A DNA stretch of 64,000 nucleotides from Tubulanus polymorphus. Lineage: Eukaryota; Nemertea; Palaeonemertea; Tubulaniformes; Tubulanidae. Each line of letters opens with the position of its first letter. Positions within the stretch are counted from its first letter, which is position 1. The notes under the pieces were generated by a model. It worked only from the letters and a program-made list of their open reading frames with translations. It ran no database searches and had not been told where the DNA came from. Shown here piece by piece: positions 45,691 to 57,610 of this stretch. The stretch covers positions 20,292,450 through 20,356,449 of the forward strand of contig NC_134029.1 in the NCBI RefSeq assembly GCF_964204645.1, written 5' to 3'. A program made the position numbers and the translations under genes.

Positions 45691-46855
45691 CGGATGCCTG
45701 TTGCTCGCACGGTTATTGAGCAGGTGATTTTCTTGTTTTTTCGTCGATACAGAATCGTGGCGGACTAGAGACGGCTTTTTGACAACATTTACAGAGTTAT
45801 CGCAACGATTTCTAGTCTTTCTAGAATTATCGAGTGCCAATTCATCGATGTTAGGCCATTGGTTTTTAGTTTTGTCCCCTTTGTGTTTCGATCGGTAACG
45901 TCTGCTGTACAAACCGACGTAATCCTCGGCATCAAGTCGCTCCTCGCGGACATTGATTTTACCAATCCCGTTTGGCTTGTCCGCGACGAACGTACCCTTG
46001 TAAAAACTGGGCAGTTCCCAGTAAAAGTAAGGTTCGGTGTTCGTACCCCGAGATTCCTGCGGTTGCGATCTCGCATTTCCTTTATAAATTGCACCGTCTT
46101 CTTCGGTGTTAGTTCGGTTGATACCTGTATCGCCTCTCGAGGTGTCACCCGAGTCGGTGGTCGTAGGCAGCACGCCGCATTTGAATATATACTGTTTGAA
46201 GAGAAAAGCAATTCAACGATCTAAAATTTATAATTGACGAGGCGTATGCAACAAGAGTAAAGTGCACTTACAAAGGCTGGAATGGTTTATTAGAAACGTC
46301 TATAATATGAATGTCTACACCATCTACATGTCATCACCAGTATACGAACGATATATATACGAGATATATACACGATGGTGTTGTGGCGAACCAATTAGTG
46401 ATGTACACAAATTGAAATATATGTCGTTCACAAATAAAAAACCCAAACAGGTATATTTCTGAATCTTGAAAAAAGGTGTCGATAATCGCTATCGCACAGG
46501 TCAATTAGCTATTATTGGGAAGGCGCAAATAATTTATGTTTTGCAACCGCCAGTCAATTAGCATAAACAAGTGGTAAACAAAATATTTTTGTTCAGACCG
46601 AATTGAAGTCAGATAGACGGTTTGTTATTTGCATCTTATTCATAATTGATTATGCAATAATTTGATTAATTTGACAAATACGTACCACCTTGCAATAAAC
46701 ACTTACACACCTACCTCTATATCGATTTGTGAACCCTTACGCGGAGCCGTCAAAAAGTATTCACCCATAAATTTTTTTAGCGCCCTACGCAATATATTCA
46801 AAGCATCGAGTTTATTCTCAGTATATATCGCGATGCCATCAGACCGTTCATGCAT
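43461..46855 (-). CDS. Unrecognised tail-anchored membrane protein, three exons
   Basis: Exons on the minus strand are 46855-46715, 46191-45295 and 43649-43461. All junctions are phase 0 (donors GTAGGT and GTAAAA; acceptors CTTCAAACAG and TTTTTTTTCAG), giving 408 aa. Exon 1 is short (MHERSDGIAIYTENKLDALN ... DIE) and was chosen by its open frame and strong donor; a different upstream start is possible. Exon 2 encodes a hydrophilic Asn/Ser/Lys-rich region with EPYFYWELPSFYKGTFVAD and a proline patch KYAPHPPPKTV. The last exon has a KARRRQ patch, then a transmembrane helix of about 23 residues, then eight lumenal residues. There is no signal peptide, so a C-terminal (tail) anchor with a cytosolic N-terminus is inferred. 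AATAAA at 43451-43456 lies a few bases past the stop. An antisense GPCR pseudogene sits in intron 2. Family not recognised. Confidence 0.68.
44060..44997 (+). pseudogene. FMRFamide-receptor-like GPCR, frameshifted copy
   Basis: Collinear with the intact gene at 39604-40545 from start to stop, but 938 nt instead of 942. A 4-nt deletion at about 44266-44270, inside TM2 (after the SYAN codons), shifts the frame; the downstream frame then runs intact from 44308 to the stop. TM3-TM7 hallmarks (ERL, NFYIYLLTGKEVR) are preserved, and several substitutions separate the copies (for example DRCYCN against EQCYCN). A recent loss, an assembly error or a polymorphism are all possible. It lies antisense in intron 2 of the tail-anchored-protein gene. 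Confidence 0.82.
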
Positions 46856-49733
46856 GAACGCATTGCAACCGTTGATTATACGGGTAATATGGCTTTATTT
46901 GTTTATCGATTCCGCTTGCCTCATGCGTCCGTCCTATCCACGCAACGATGCAAAATATCGCCAACGATGTATTTTCCAATGATGGACTAGCTGCAGTTGA
47001 TAATATTACACGAAGGTCGTGTTTGAATTAGCCTAGGTGTGTACGTGCGTGTGTTTGTTTAACATCGCCCATAAATCAACCTTATAAAGGTAGGGATAAT
47101 GAACGCACATCGACCAAATTTTCTTCAATTCTTACTTGAAAAAATACTGATGTTCACTTGAAACTATCAAATTTGAAAATGTTCTATTTTCGATTTGAAA
47201 AAATTTGTTCCCACAAAATATCTCTTAAAATTGACCCTATATGGTTTAGATTTAGAATCATACAGTTCTAGCTCGAGTTTAGAATGTTGGAAAATGTGTA
47301 TATTAGTTCTCAAAAAGTCTTTGTTTATCGATTTAGAAATCACGAGAGACCCGACATTATACTGAAGCGACTGACATCATTATCAATCGGATTAACGGTA
47401 ATGGAGTTTCCTTTTCGGTGACATCCGGCACATTTCCAGTCTGATCTATATCAATTCTTACAAATCGATCCTACACACTTTCTCTAGTGTTTCAACTAAC
47501 TGGTATTGCTTTGACGAGAAATGTCGTACAGATTTGTCATCGAAAATTACGTAGGCCATATTGAGTAGTTTACATTTTGTCTATATATCATAAAACACTG
47601 ACTGATAAGAGTTAGAAATGTTATAATGAAGATATAGATCATATATATCTTCATTAAAACGTTTGTTTCTAACTTTTATTAGTCAGGTTTTAATATCGTA
47701 TATGTATATAAAAGATTTTCCGCGCCGGGAACGATTTCTTCAAAGCCTGCACTTATTTTAGCATACGAGCAGTGTTGCTTCAGATTTCCCGCCTGGTGAG
47801 GTTATGAACTTGCACTGGTAAGCGGGCGAAGCTAGGATTCTTTGAAGGAGGTGGCACCTGAAATTGAAATGATCATTTAATTTAGAAAGTAGATATTCGC
47901 AATGCTAGGGCTGTACTACGTGAATATTCATGGGGATTCTGGTGGCTCTCAGAAAATTCAGGGCAGGGGCTTTTATGGCAAGGGCCATAAGATGATCAGG
48001 GCCCCTTGGATTTATTTTTTGTCGTTCGAACTGACTTAAGCCCTTGGTGGAAGCGAGTTCGGGCGAAGCGATACCGAAGGCACCTGTGGCCAAGCGAGGA
48101 TATGTCTTCAAATGTATTTTTGATTTTCATTAGGTTGATATGGACTAGTGCCATGAATCAGATCTCATTTATTTGACTACATGGTTTCGTGTGCTACTGT
48201 AGAATGAATTGCCTAAATCCTGCCGGTAGGATTTTATTCGAATGAAAAACGGCCATGAAAAACATCATTCCTTCGTTGTAGGTTGTGACGTCACAGCCGC
48301 GATTACGGCGGGTGTTAGACTGGTTTCCCGTCCCATTCATGCGGCCGGTAACCAGTCTAGGTGGTTGTGCGACGACACGTGGATCGTGTTTACAAACACA
48401 GCTGTGGGAAAAGCGCGCGACATAATGGCGGAAGCATAAGATTTAATATTATGAATGATGGGACAGGGGGTGTTCCTGTTCTGTGTTTTATGGTGCAATC
48501 CAATCGACGTTTCATGTAGGGAATTGTGTATTTAGTGACGAGGGGTCATCCGATTACCCGATAGTCGATGACATCAGACGTAAACAATAACATTGCCACG
48601 TGGTAGCCGTTTGACAGCTGGTCAAATTACGTCGGACTTGCGGCAGGCAGTAAGGGGGCTCGGAATGACCTCTGCGCTCTCCCTGCGATGTTTTTATTTT
48701 TCTTTTCGATACCGGTAATATTCTTGTCCGCCGAGGAAGTTGCACGATGCGTTAAACACGCTATTGTTATGGTATTTTCCATTTGACGTCATGTATACAT
48801 TACGCGTGACGTCATCAAATAGAGGATACCCTGCTGTTGAGGATACCCTGCTTGTCAGCCAGGCGCGCTGTTCATGCGATAAGACGTTTTACGCAACAGG
48901 TATTTCTAACGTTATTTCTATTGGGAATCCCAAGGGAACCACTGTTGTCTCGCATGGAGACTACGCAACAGAGCAAAGGGCAGATTTCCACGAAAAAAGT
49001 ATTGAAATCTCATTTTTACGGGTTCAGATCTACGTCGGGAATTTTCGTGGGGGTTCTAGAGAATAGCACTCCTAACGTAAAAGTAGTAGGAAATTAATTA
49101 AGAAAACGGTTTCACGGTATGATCAGGATCTGGGTGTAAGATTTTGATTTTTGACTCGGAAGATCGATCTTTTGTTCGAATGAGTTATCTTCAAGATGAA
49201 TGGAATCAAAAATGAAGGTTCACTTGAATTTTTGACTCGACTAGTTCAGCTCAGCGATTGTTTCGCTTGTTGTTTGAGCATAGAACATCATATCTTTTAT
49301 TCTATACGTATAAAGTAATATATTTTCTGTGGATATAGGTTATAATTTCCGTGATTGACGACGCAGCTGTGACTTACGGATCTACATATACATGTAGGTA
49401 TGTAAAAGCTAATTGAATCGTGCTATGTTCTGTGCGTAGCGGGTCATCTTATTATCCCGTGTTCAGAATATATGAAAAAAAATACTGGCAATCATACTCT
49501 GGGCGAGCGTTGTATTTCCCATTATCGTTTTCGGGTTAATCGGCCAGGAAGCGCGAACCGGTTTCCAGGGCCTTCAGTGACCTTTTCCCGGCGTCTATTC
49601 ATAGATCAACATACATCACAGCAGTATGTAATTGAATAGACTGCCATAAAGACCAATTTCCGAGTAATAATCTAAATATACAGTTTAAACGCGTATAACA
49701 AAAAAAAGAAAAGATTTGTTACATAAGTAAAGG
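46856..49733. other. Intergenic, no gene seen
   Basis: Mostly AT-rich sequence without supported exons. It holds the hairpin element at 47598-47686. A short direct duplication, GAGGATACCCTGCT, occurs near 48821 and 48838. Any 5'-UTR exons of the tail-anchored-protein gene would lie here. Confidence 0.45.
47598..47686. repeat. Foldback element, about 40-bp arms
   Basis: Left arm CTGACTGATAAGAGTTAGAA and right arm TTCTAACTTTTATTAGTCAG are inverted repeats, extended by AATGAAGATAT / ATATCTTCATT around a short loop. Confidence 0.7.
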
Positions 49734-50154
49734 TAGGGGCACACGAGCGTATTTTTTCGCCCAATCGCGGCGAATTTATAAATCGCCCGAAAAATTCGCT
49801 CGTGTGGCCACTCACGGCGACGACGATTTCGTCGGCCGACTCGATCGCCCGGCGAATCGCCCGTATCAAACATGTTTGATATTTTCGGCCGATTATTTAC
49901 GCCGGCGATCGGATCGCCCGCAAATTCGCTCGTCTGCCCGCACTCAGCGAATTTCGCCGAGCGACCATTTTTATCAACCAATAGGATGCATTGTTGATAT
50001 CATGTGATTCGTTAACTCTCTCCCTCTTAGTGCCAGTCGCTGACCGAATTTCGCTATGTGTGCCCGCTCGTATCGGGCGTATAATTTCGTCGGCGAATTC
50101 GCTGGCGAATTTAATCGTCGCGATTAGGCGGAAAAATACGCTCGTGTTTCCCTA
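49734..50154. repeat. MITE with about 40-bp terminal inverted repeats
   Basis: The left end TAGGGGCACACGAGCGTATT mirrors the right end AATACGCTCGTGTTTCCCTA. The arms continue through TTCGCCCAATCGCGGCGAAT and its partner. The interior is dense in CGAATTCGC/CGATCGCCCG words that fold on themselves. No clear target-site duplication and no transposase were found. Confidence 0.75.
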
Positions 50155-50194
50155 GCTTAAAAGATGAAATAGATTTCAATGTCGAAGGCTAATG

Positions 50195-50330
50195 CAGTGG
50201 AACCTCGTTACAACGAATTCGGATACTCATCGGATATAACAAATATTTGTGAATTTCGTAGTAAGAAAATTTGATTAATTTCATACTGGATATAACGAAC
50301 TCTCGGTTATAACGAATACATTTTCTAGTC
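50195..50330. repeat. pogo/Tigger-like MITE fragment
   Basis: Begins CAGTGGAACCTCGTTACAAC and contains two further ATATAACGAAC/TATAACGAATA words. This is the usual end sequence of pogo-type elements. The right terminus is not recognisable. Confidence 0.5.
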
Positions 50331-50965
50331 CCGTGAAGTTAAGATGATTGATTTCGTTTGAATTTTGGTAACGCCATTTCGATTTGATCGTTTACATTTT
50401 CCTGGTATCCGATGCTTCATTCTTGACCAACCCCGTCGGGTCGCAGAAGTGTAGAACGGTCCGGGAGATAAATTTGAAAACAAGTGTTTCATTGGCTGTC
50501 CATAAAAAACCTCCATCCGGACAAAAACTGGTTGTCCAGTCCCGCTAAAATAATTTTTTTGTTATGCATTCTGGAATACAGCAATATGTGAAATGTTTAA
50601 GCTATAATTCGAATTTTCGTGGAGATATCGATCGTCTTCGCCGCGTACCTGATATACCTTTTACCTGTTTCTACGAGTCTGCTCTCCAATAATGCTTTTT
50701 CGAGTGACCGCTTTTTGAAAAAGCAAGCTTGTGGTATATACATCACCCTAGGAAGATGTTACAAACAAAATTACATCGTGATGAACATTTCACATTGCAC
50801 AGCTTTCGTATCGCATTTTGATACTGTTTTGTCCGATAAAATACTCGGTAACATAGCCAAATAAACTATTCACCTTTGTTGGATACCCGATATGACATGG
50901 ATGTTTCATTATCTTATCGTTATTAGTTAGCGACGAGACGCCGAAGTAACAGCCCGTACCGTAAA

Positions 50966-52044
50966 ATGAATTATGCTATTCGAAAAGCAGTTAAAGAAGA
51001 TTGCAAACAAATCTTCAAACTTATGCAGGTTTGTATTTAAATTTGTTATCCTTTAACTGTCTCGGTTTATCGGATATTCTGATTATAACCCGAATTCCGA
51101 ATTCTGCGAGAGTATTGTACCCGTATCCAATCACGATTCTGCATTATTTTAGGATTTAGTTGACTTTGAGAAAGTTTGGGACGATTTCACACTGAATTAT
51201 GAAGGTAACAGTTCCAACTGAGGCCTACTTTTTCAGTGCAGTAATAGATATTTTATAGTTTCCAAAATCTATGCTTATACAGAATTTGAAAGGGGAGGAT
51301 TTGGCGAAGACCCGATGTTTCGTTGTCTGGTAGCTGAAGTCTGCCAACCGGATTCAGGTTGTGAAAGTTGTGAAGTGCAGTAAAACTCTCCGACTCGCTT
51401 GTCGCCTATATATGAATTTCCTTTTGACTTTCATTTTGTTTCAGGAGATGAGAAAGATGGCATCGTTGGCTACTGTTTGTATTATCCCATATTTTCGACT
51501 TTTGAGGGGCGCTCGATCTACCTGGAAAATATTTATGTTTCTCCCGAACACCGAGGATCTAAACTAGCCACGACCCTGATCCGCCAACTGAGCAAGGTAT
51601 TGTTTATTGCGGAGACTTTGGTCGTTTTAAGTTACGAGTTAACATTTTGCCTGTTTTTCTTTCGAGGTACTAGTTAGGTCGATGTTCCACTGTATTTATA
51701 AGCATTAAGCATTAAGATTTCTAGGATGGAAAATGTTGTTGTTTGTGTCAAACACCAGTCTTTCTTTTTTTCATGTATATCTAGAAAGTATCGAAGTCTG
51801 CATTTCATAACATCAGAACTTTACTTTGCGGTTTCTCTTTTGATAGATCGCGCTGAAGGAATTCTGCTGCAAAATAAGATTCGCGGTGCTACACGACAAT
51901 AAACTGGCGTACGATCTTTACCGATATTTAGAAGCAGAAGATATTAACGAAAGGCAAAACTGGCGTTCGATGGCCTGGCATAACGAAACATTACAAAAAA
52001 TGAGTGCCATTGAAGCGCCTAAAAATATAAAAATAGATTTGTAA
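50966..52044 (+). CDS. Spermidine/spermine N1-acetyltransferase-like GNAT, copy 1
   Basis: Five exons (50966-51028, 51153-51204, 51283-51357, 51445-51596, 51847-52044) join in phase to 179 aa; human SAT1 is 171 aa. The start MNYAIRKAVKEDC aligns with the SAT N-terminus. GFGEDPMFRCLVAEV and GYCLYYPIFSTFEGRSIYLE match the SAT core, including the YLE acidic residue. The C-terminal AYDLYRYLEAED keeps the catalytic-region Tyr. The acetyl-CoA loop reads HRGSKLA where SAT proteins have RGxGxG/A, so the middle glycine is Lys. The family transfers acetyl from acetyl-CoA to polyamines or thialysine in the cytosol; the substrate here is not predictable. AATAAA is at 52159-52164. A paralogue lies at 54944. 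Confidence 0.88.
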
Positions 52045-53914
52045 AAAAATTAATATATTTTATACATATATATGACAATGTTTATACCTGCAGTTTAACT
52101 TGGCTTATTTTATCAGACTTTTAATGTAGAATGAATATTTAGAATTTATATCCACCGAAATAAAAAAGAGAGTGAGACTATCATTTCACTGATCTGATAG
52201 ACTACCGACCATATAACTAATTTTGCTGCTAAAACTTAGGACGATCTTCTGCGTTGTTTTTGCTTTTTGCGGATCTTGTCTCACGAACCCTATTTGATTG
52301 TTTTATCTTCACTTCGTGACGATGCTATCAAAAACTTCATTTTGCTGAAAAATAACTTGTGCGAACTCTTTGTTTAAGAAAAGATTCTGAGATGATTTCT
52401 AAGAATCCCGCCATAATCATGCGGATATTGTGGTTCCTAGGGATTCGAACCCAACATATTCCGACGCTAGTGGTTCATAGTAAAATTGGGACTAGAAATT
52501 AGACGAAACGAAAGGTGATCATGTGGTATTTCGAATGGACAGTTCACAATAGGTCAACAATCGCCGATGGCGCTATCCGTAGTCTACTATATTTGCTTCT
52601 GGAATATTTCGAACAAATACCCAATCACACGGATCCGAGTACCTTGAATACGCCTAGCGCTAGATCGACTTTTGTCATCGCCGGATCCATTTCCCTCTGC
52701 GGGCATGCCGCTCACGGCCAAGAATTGATTATCAAGGACACTGTGTATGGAGGAGAGTAACGCGAAATTCATTGGGAATTATAGGACATTATCTAGGCCC
52801 TAGCAATAAATCCATCTATATCTCTCTTTCAGCTTTAATTTGAAGTAATAGTGCTGTTGTGCATGCATGTAAGGTTAATTCAGATATTTCCAGCAGGTGG
52901 CAGATGGTCTTGGGACCGGAGTGAGGCCTCCGACTCCGTTGCCTTTGGCTTTGGCGTTGGTAGTATCATATCAAATCAAATTTGATTTAAGTTCTATGGT
53001 AGTATTGTTCGTTGTTGTAAGTTGGTTTGCAAGCGAAACCGAGTTCTATGACGAAACATAGTACCTCCATGTCGCTGTGCATTCGAGTCATTTCTCAGTC
53101 ACTTTTGGTAGCAAATACCTTAAATATGCCTAGATCTTGCCAATACGTAGTACCAACACAGATGGGCAATTGAACTAAAAACATCGATTTTTAATCAATT
53201 TTCATGAGTGCAGGAGGTTGGTCCACCCTTTCAAAATTTTAATGTGCCCTCCAAAAAGCCTGGAAAGATTTTTAGATATTTTCAAGAAAACTAGAGATAA
53301 ATCCAAATAGGCCCTAATGAGCCCAAGAAAAACCCCTGTTTGTCTTCGATACGTGTTCTGTGGGAGAGTGCAGCCCTCGCATTGCCAAATCTGCCCTTTT
53401 CAAATTTACTGTCCATTCCAACATGGTCCACATAAAAATATTCGTTGATCTGTCCTTGGTAAGAGAAACAAAAACACTGTAATCATATTGAAGGTATTGC
53501 ATCATAGAAAAGAGACGACCTCTCACGCAAAGTTGAAATAGACTATACATTTGTAATAATCGCGTGTTGTGACAACTCATACGTCGTACATGCATATAGA
53601 TCTTCCGTTGGCCATGATTTGAGATACATACATGAGGCTACATCTCCAGTTATTTAACCAAATACGATTGAATGAACAGAAAAAGCATAATTTATTTTGT
53701 TTAGCCTACTGACTATCAGCCGTCTAGATTTTCTTCGAGGTCGGCATGGTATCAGGGCATACTCGCTGAACGGCTCCTCAAGACGGGAATCTTTTGAAAC
53801 AGCTTTAAACACGTGAAAAAAGTTCTGAATGAAGTTTTTGACATCAAACTTCAACATTACATGTATTCACACCATAGCAGACCAAAGACTAAAAAAGAGA
53901 AGATTAGATGTGTA
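52045..53914. other. Spacer between GNAT genes, no gene seen
   Basis: Includes the copy 1 polyadenylation region and a tRNA-like T-arm on the minus strand near 52440 (GGGTTCGAATCCCTAGG). Two open frames (52515-52760 plus; 53314-53595 minus) have no recognisable domain or splice context. Confidence 0.4.
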
Positions 53915-54080
53915 CAGTCAACCCCCGATACTGCCCGCCCATTTACCGCCACCCCCGCTTTACCGCCAGGTTTTTGCAATGTGCATCTCAATACAAATAC
54001 ATAGTAAAACACCCCCGATATACCGCCATACTCTGTATACCGCCAAAATCGTTTTGCACCGATGTGGGCGGGGTTGACTG
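53915..54080. repeat. pogo-like MITE with TA target duplication
   Basis: Left end CAGTCAACCCCCGATACTGC and right end GGGCGGGGTTGACTG are inverted repeats flanked on both sides by TA. The interior carries repeated TACCGCCA words in both copies of a sub-repeat. Confidence 0.75.
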
Positions 54081-54943
54081 TACATCACAAAATCTTTCCA
54101 AAGTCAGAGCATTATTTCGGACTAATCTTTTCCTGCAGCTGTACGCGGCATTAAAAATTGACGGGTCCCGCTTATCAAATTGGAAAGGGCACAAATGTTA
54201 CGGAAAAGAAGTTTAATCCGATCCCTGCATATCCGAAACCATAAGCTCGTGCTGGGTTCGGGAGTAGCGAACGAAGACCTTAAAATTGTGTGCCCTTCAA
54301 AAAGTCAGTGTCTAAAAATTTTGGTGAAGACTTTTCGAAATTTAGATACGATTTTCATATTTATTTTTGAAAAATGAAAAGTAGTCCATTATCAAATGAT
54401 TTATTCAGGTACCGTGGTACTCAGATTTTCTTTCTTGGAGCTGGGCTGTTCCTAACACTTGAATTTTAGGGGGGCGGAGAAACCCTAGAAAGGGCAGCTC
54501 TAATTTTATATTAGATAACAATATTTATTTGCCAAGTAGCACTTCCAAAATATCTGGACCTAAGGGAGGGGGGTCCCCTACTGAATTCGGCCCGTTGAGT
54601 TTAGGTAATCGAAAAAAAGCATACTTAAGATCTGTCCGTAGTCAATACGAAAGTGTTCTTGTTACAGGGAAAGCCCTTTTCTAAATAGAACTCCCCCTCA
54701 AAAAAGTGCGGCACGGCCCTGGCAGCGTTAGGGTTGCCAGCCGAAAATTCTACAAAAATACAAACGCATATGCGGTGCATTCAGAGGGCATTTCGCAATA
54801 TGTTTCACCTAAGAAAAAGAACAATTCTTCGGCAAAAATACGGGCTAGACCTTGAGCGCGTACGGTAGGCCTAAATGTAGATTCTTGTGTAAATCGCAGA
54901 ATGATTGTTTTGTCATTTATAGTTGGCTGCGGAAGAAACGACG
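54081..54943. other. Spacer upstream of GNAT copy 2
   Basis: No coding exon is supported. A probable acceptor (TTTATAG, ending at 54922) precedes the first coding exon, so a 5'-UTR exon of the second GNAT gene may lie in this stretch or further left. Confidence 0.4.
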
Positions 54944-57249
54944 ATGGCTGAGGCTGCTGTTAATAAAATGAGTTATAATATTCGAAAGGCTGTGAAGAAA
55001 GATTGCAAAGCCATCTATAAGTTCCTGAGTGTTCGTATTAGTTCCTTATTTCTTTATATACCGTATACTCGAAACTTTAATCTGGCATGATCTATCTAGC
55101 TCTGTTTATTTGGTTGAACCACCGGCTATGTTGGCACCCAAAATCGGACTCCCGTCCTAGCGTAGGCCTACCGATCACCGGGACCGATCTACAAATTATT
55201 AGGCGTAGCAGGGGCGGAATAAGGGGGCAGAAGCGGGGTCCAGACCCATGTCCTCCCATCGAGGTTGCCCTTTTCGTCAAGACAAAGGTAGTTAAAACAT
55301 GTACATTTTACACTTGTCCTCTCAGAGAAATTGCAACTTTTGGTATTCCTTAGAAAATATCTAAAACCGAGGGTAGAACATCACGGAATCCGAATTGAGG
55401 CCTTTGACTCGGCTGCTTAATTCAAGAAATGTCTTTCATTCTGGACTCCGGCCTTCCAATTTACTTAGATGAAGGCGACTCTGACTTTAAGACCCCAACT
55501 TGACGCAAGTGGTTCGAACCGGTAACGTGTATTGTATAGTGTGATTGTTGTGAATGATTTTCTCTCCTGCTTTTGCTTGGTCTTCTCGATCGAACTTCTT
55601 CCAGCTTTGCATTGTTTGATATCGATAGCCAGTCATCGAAAAGCCCGGAGAGGCGAATATGATCAAAAGGTGAGAGTGGACGACTAAGAACGCCATAGAT
55701 TCAGGGGTTCGAACCTACCTGATTGTATATATCGATGACTCAGTTTAATCCCTGGCCAAACCGCCAAAAGATTAGAATTTAACCAGCTAAAGATTCGATA
55801 AGATTTCCGGATACCGAGTTGAGAATTAAGGAAAGTTTAACCTTATTAATGGATTATTTTCGTATGCTTCACCGCCTTGAGCAGTTTACTGTGTTTTAGC
55901 GGAACCACGTAAGCAGAGGGGGGGGGGTAGTTCGAGGATATGAGCATCGATTTCGAAAAACATTCACTGACATTAGTAACAGATTTCCGCCAGTTCTCGT
56001 CCTTAATATATGCCCTTGATTTGGAATGTTTTGCTATCCTTCTTGGTATCCTTCTTAGAAAAGATCCAGATTCATCATTATCACATGTTCGGATTGAGCG
56101 GGTCGCACTATTATCACATAACTGGATGATCGTGGAAACGGTTGACGGTCTATACTTCCCTTGCAATAGGACCGGCAGTAGTTTTCACAATTAGAGTCCA
56201 TGGTTTTCATGATTGCAGCCTACACCCGTTCGATTCAGATAGTTATATACTGTACCGGTATAGTGTATATTTTTCTGTTTTACAGGACATGGTGGAGTAT
56301 GAGCAAGTACAGGACAGTTTCACTCAAACATATGAAGGTACTTTGACGAACATTCAAGAACGCAGTTCAATACATAAGGAAACCTCTCTACTCGAGAAAT
56401 TTACAAAATTTTGCTTTCAGATGTTGAAAGGGAAGGATTTGGTGAAAACCCGATGTTTCATGGCCTAGTGGTTGAATGTCAGCAGGGTTCAGGTAAGTAC
56501 ATGTATATATTGTAACTTATATCGCTAAGCCTCATTGGGGAAGAATGACAGGAAGGTGTTGAATTTGAGCTTAGAAAATCCCACCCTAGATGTAATAATA
56601 GAATAAAATCCGAAATGTTTCCTTCAGGTCGTTTCGACTATAAAACGATATGGTATAGTCGAAAAGTTGAATATACCAACCATTACGGTATATATCTTAG
56701 GGAAACAATTCGGCGTTTTATTCTATTTTTAATCAGTGTGGGAATTTCTATCATCGTTACATTGAACTTTCATGTAAACGGTAAGTGTTATGAATCGGCC
56801 TTTTTCATGCTTGTTCGTTCCAGCTGAAGAGAAAAGTGTCGTGGGATGCTGTTTGTATTATCCTTCTTATTCGACGTTAGGAGGACGATTGATGTACCTG
56901 GAAATTATCTATGTCGATTCAGCACACCGTGGATCGAAACTAGCCTCGACTCTAATCCGTCAATTGAGCAAGGTATTGACTATATTTCACATTTGGATCG
57001 AGAAAATGCAGTCGCCTTATACTAAACTTTATATTTTCTGATATTTTGTTTCGGTAGATCGCGATGGAAGATAATTGTCGCGAGATTAAGTTTGTAGTAT
57101 TGCCTTGGAATAAGCACGCTTACGATGTTTACAAATACATGGGAGCAGACGATGAAGCTATCAAATGGCGCTCGATGGCCTGGCATTACGACGCGTTACA
57201 AAAAATGAGCCTCATTTCTCCCCCCGGAAATGTAAACATTGACTTATAG
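54944..57249 (+). CDS. Spermidine/spermine N1-acetyltransferase-like GNAT, copy 2
   Basis: Five exons (54944-55030, 56286-56337, 56421-56492, 56824-56972, 57058-57249) give 183 aa, or 175 aa from the Met at 54968, which aligns with copy 1. Exon phases match copy 1 exactly and exon 2 is 52 nt in both. It reads SYNIRKAVKKDCKAIYKF, GFGENPMFHGLVVE, GCCLYYPSYSTLGGRLMYLE, HRGSKLASTLIRQL and KWRSMAWHYDALQKM. As in copy 1, the RGxGxG/A loop is RGSKLA. The exon 1 donor (AGT before GTTCGT) is weak. Intron 1 is expanded to about 1.25 kb and holds an unexplained minus-strand open frame. An acceptor ending at 54922 suggests an upstream UTR exon. Confidence 0.85.
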
Positions 57250-57610
57250 ATATTTGCATTTCATCTAATATATTCTCAATTCCGAAAGCAATACGGATGT
57301 GCAGAATATTATGGAAATGAGATCTAGTAAATCAGAGGAATCCAATTCGTCTCACTGATTCACGTGTAATACTCGTGCTCAAATATGTGTATTTCCTTTA
57401 TCCTTTTACATTGTAATTGTATTCTAAGCAGTAAAGCTTTAAGTATACCTCAGCATATTTTCGAGAAAAAAATGTTAGAGCGCGTTTAATCGCTATGCAA
57501 ATGATTTCTCACTTCTGCAAGAGTCGAAGTTGAATTTAACTATAATCGAAGATCTTTTCGTCTCGAAAAAAAACTACTCTGTATGACAAACCCAAAAATA
57601 TTCCGAGATA

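Noticed and set aside
45859..46224. 121-codon plus-strand frame
   Set aside because: Antisense shadow of the large exon 45295-46191, whose minus frame splices in phase at both ends.
46662..46982. 106-codon plus-strand frame
   Set aside because: It is the shadow of the minus-strand first exon of the tail-anchored-protein gene.
48740..49097. Two overlapping plus-strand frames of 86-108 codons
   Set aside because: No homology, no splice sites, and a direct repeat inside; treated as chance.
50619..50864. 81-codon frame with a hydrophobic start just upstream of GNAT copy 1
   Set aside because: It begins with GTG, not ATG, has no splice continuity with the GNAT exons and no recognisable domain.
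52425..52490. tRNA-like T-arm on the minus strand (GGGTTCGAATCCCTAGG)
   Set aside because: No credible D-arm, anticodon stem or A box upstream; more likely a degenerate SINE remnant.
52515..52760. 81-codon plus-strand frame
   Set aside because: No homology recognised, no splice context and ordinary length for chance.
53314..53595. 93-codon minus-strand frame
   Set aside because: No domain, no paired splice sites; possibly transposon debris, but unsupported.
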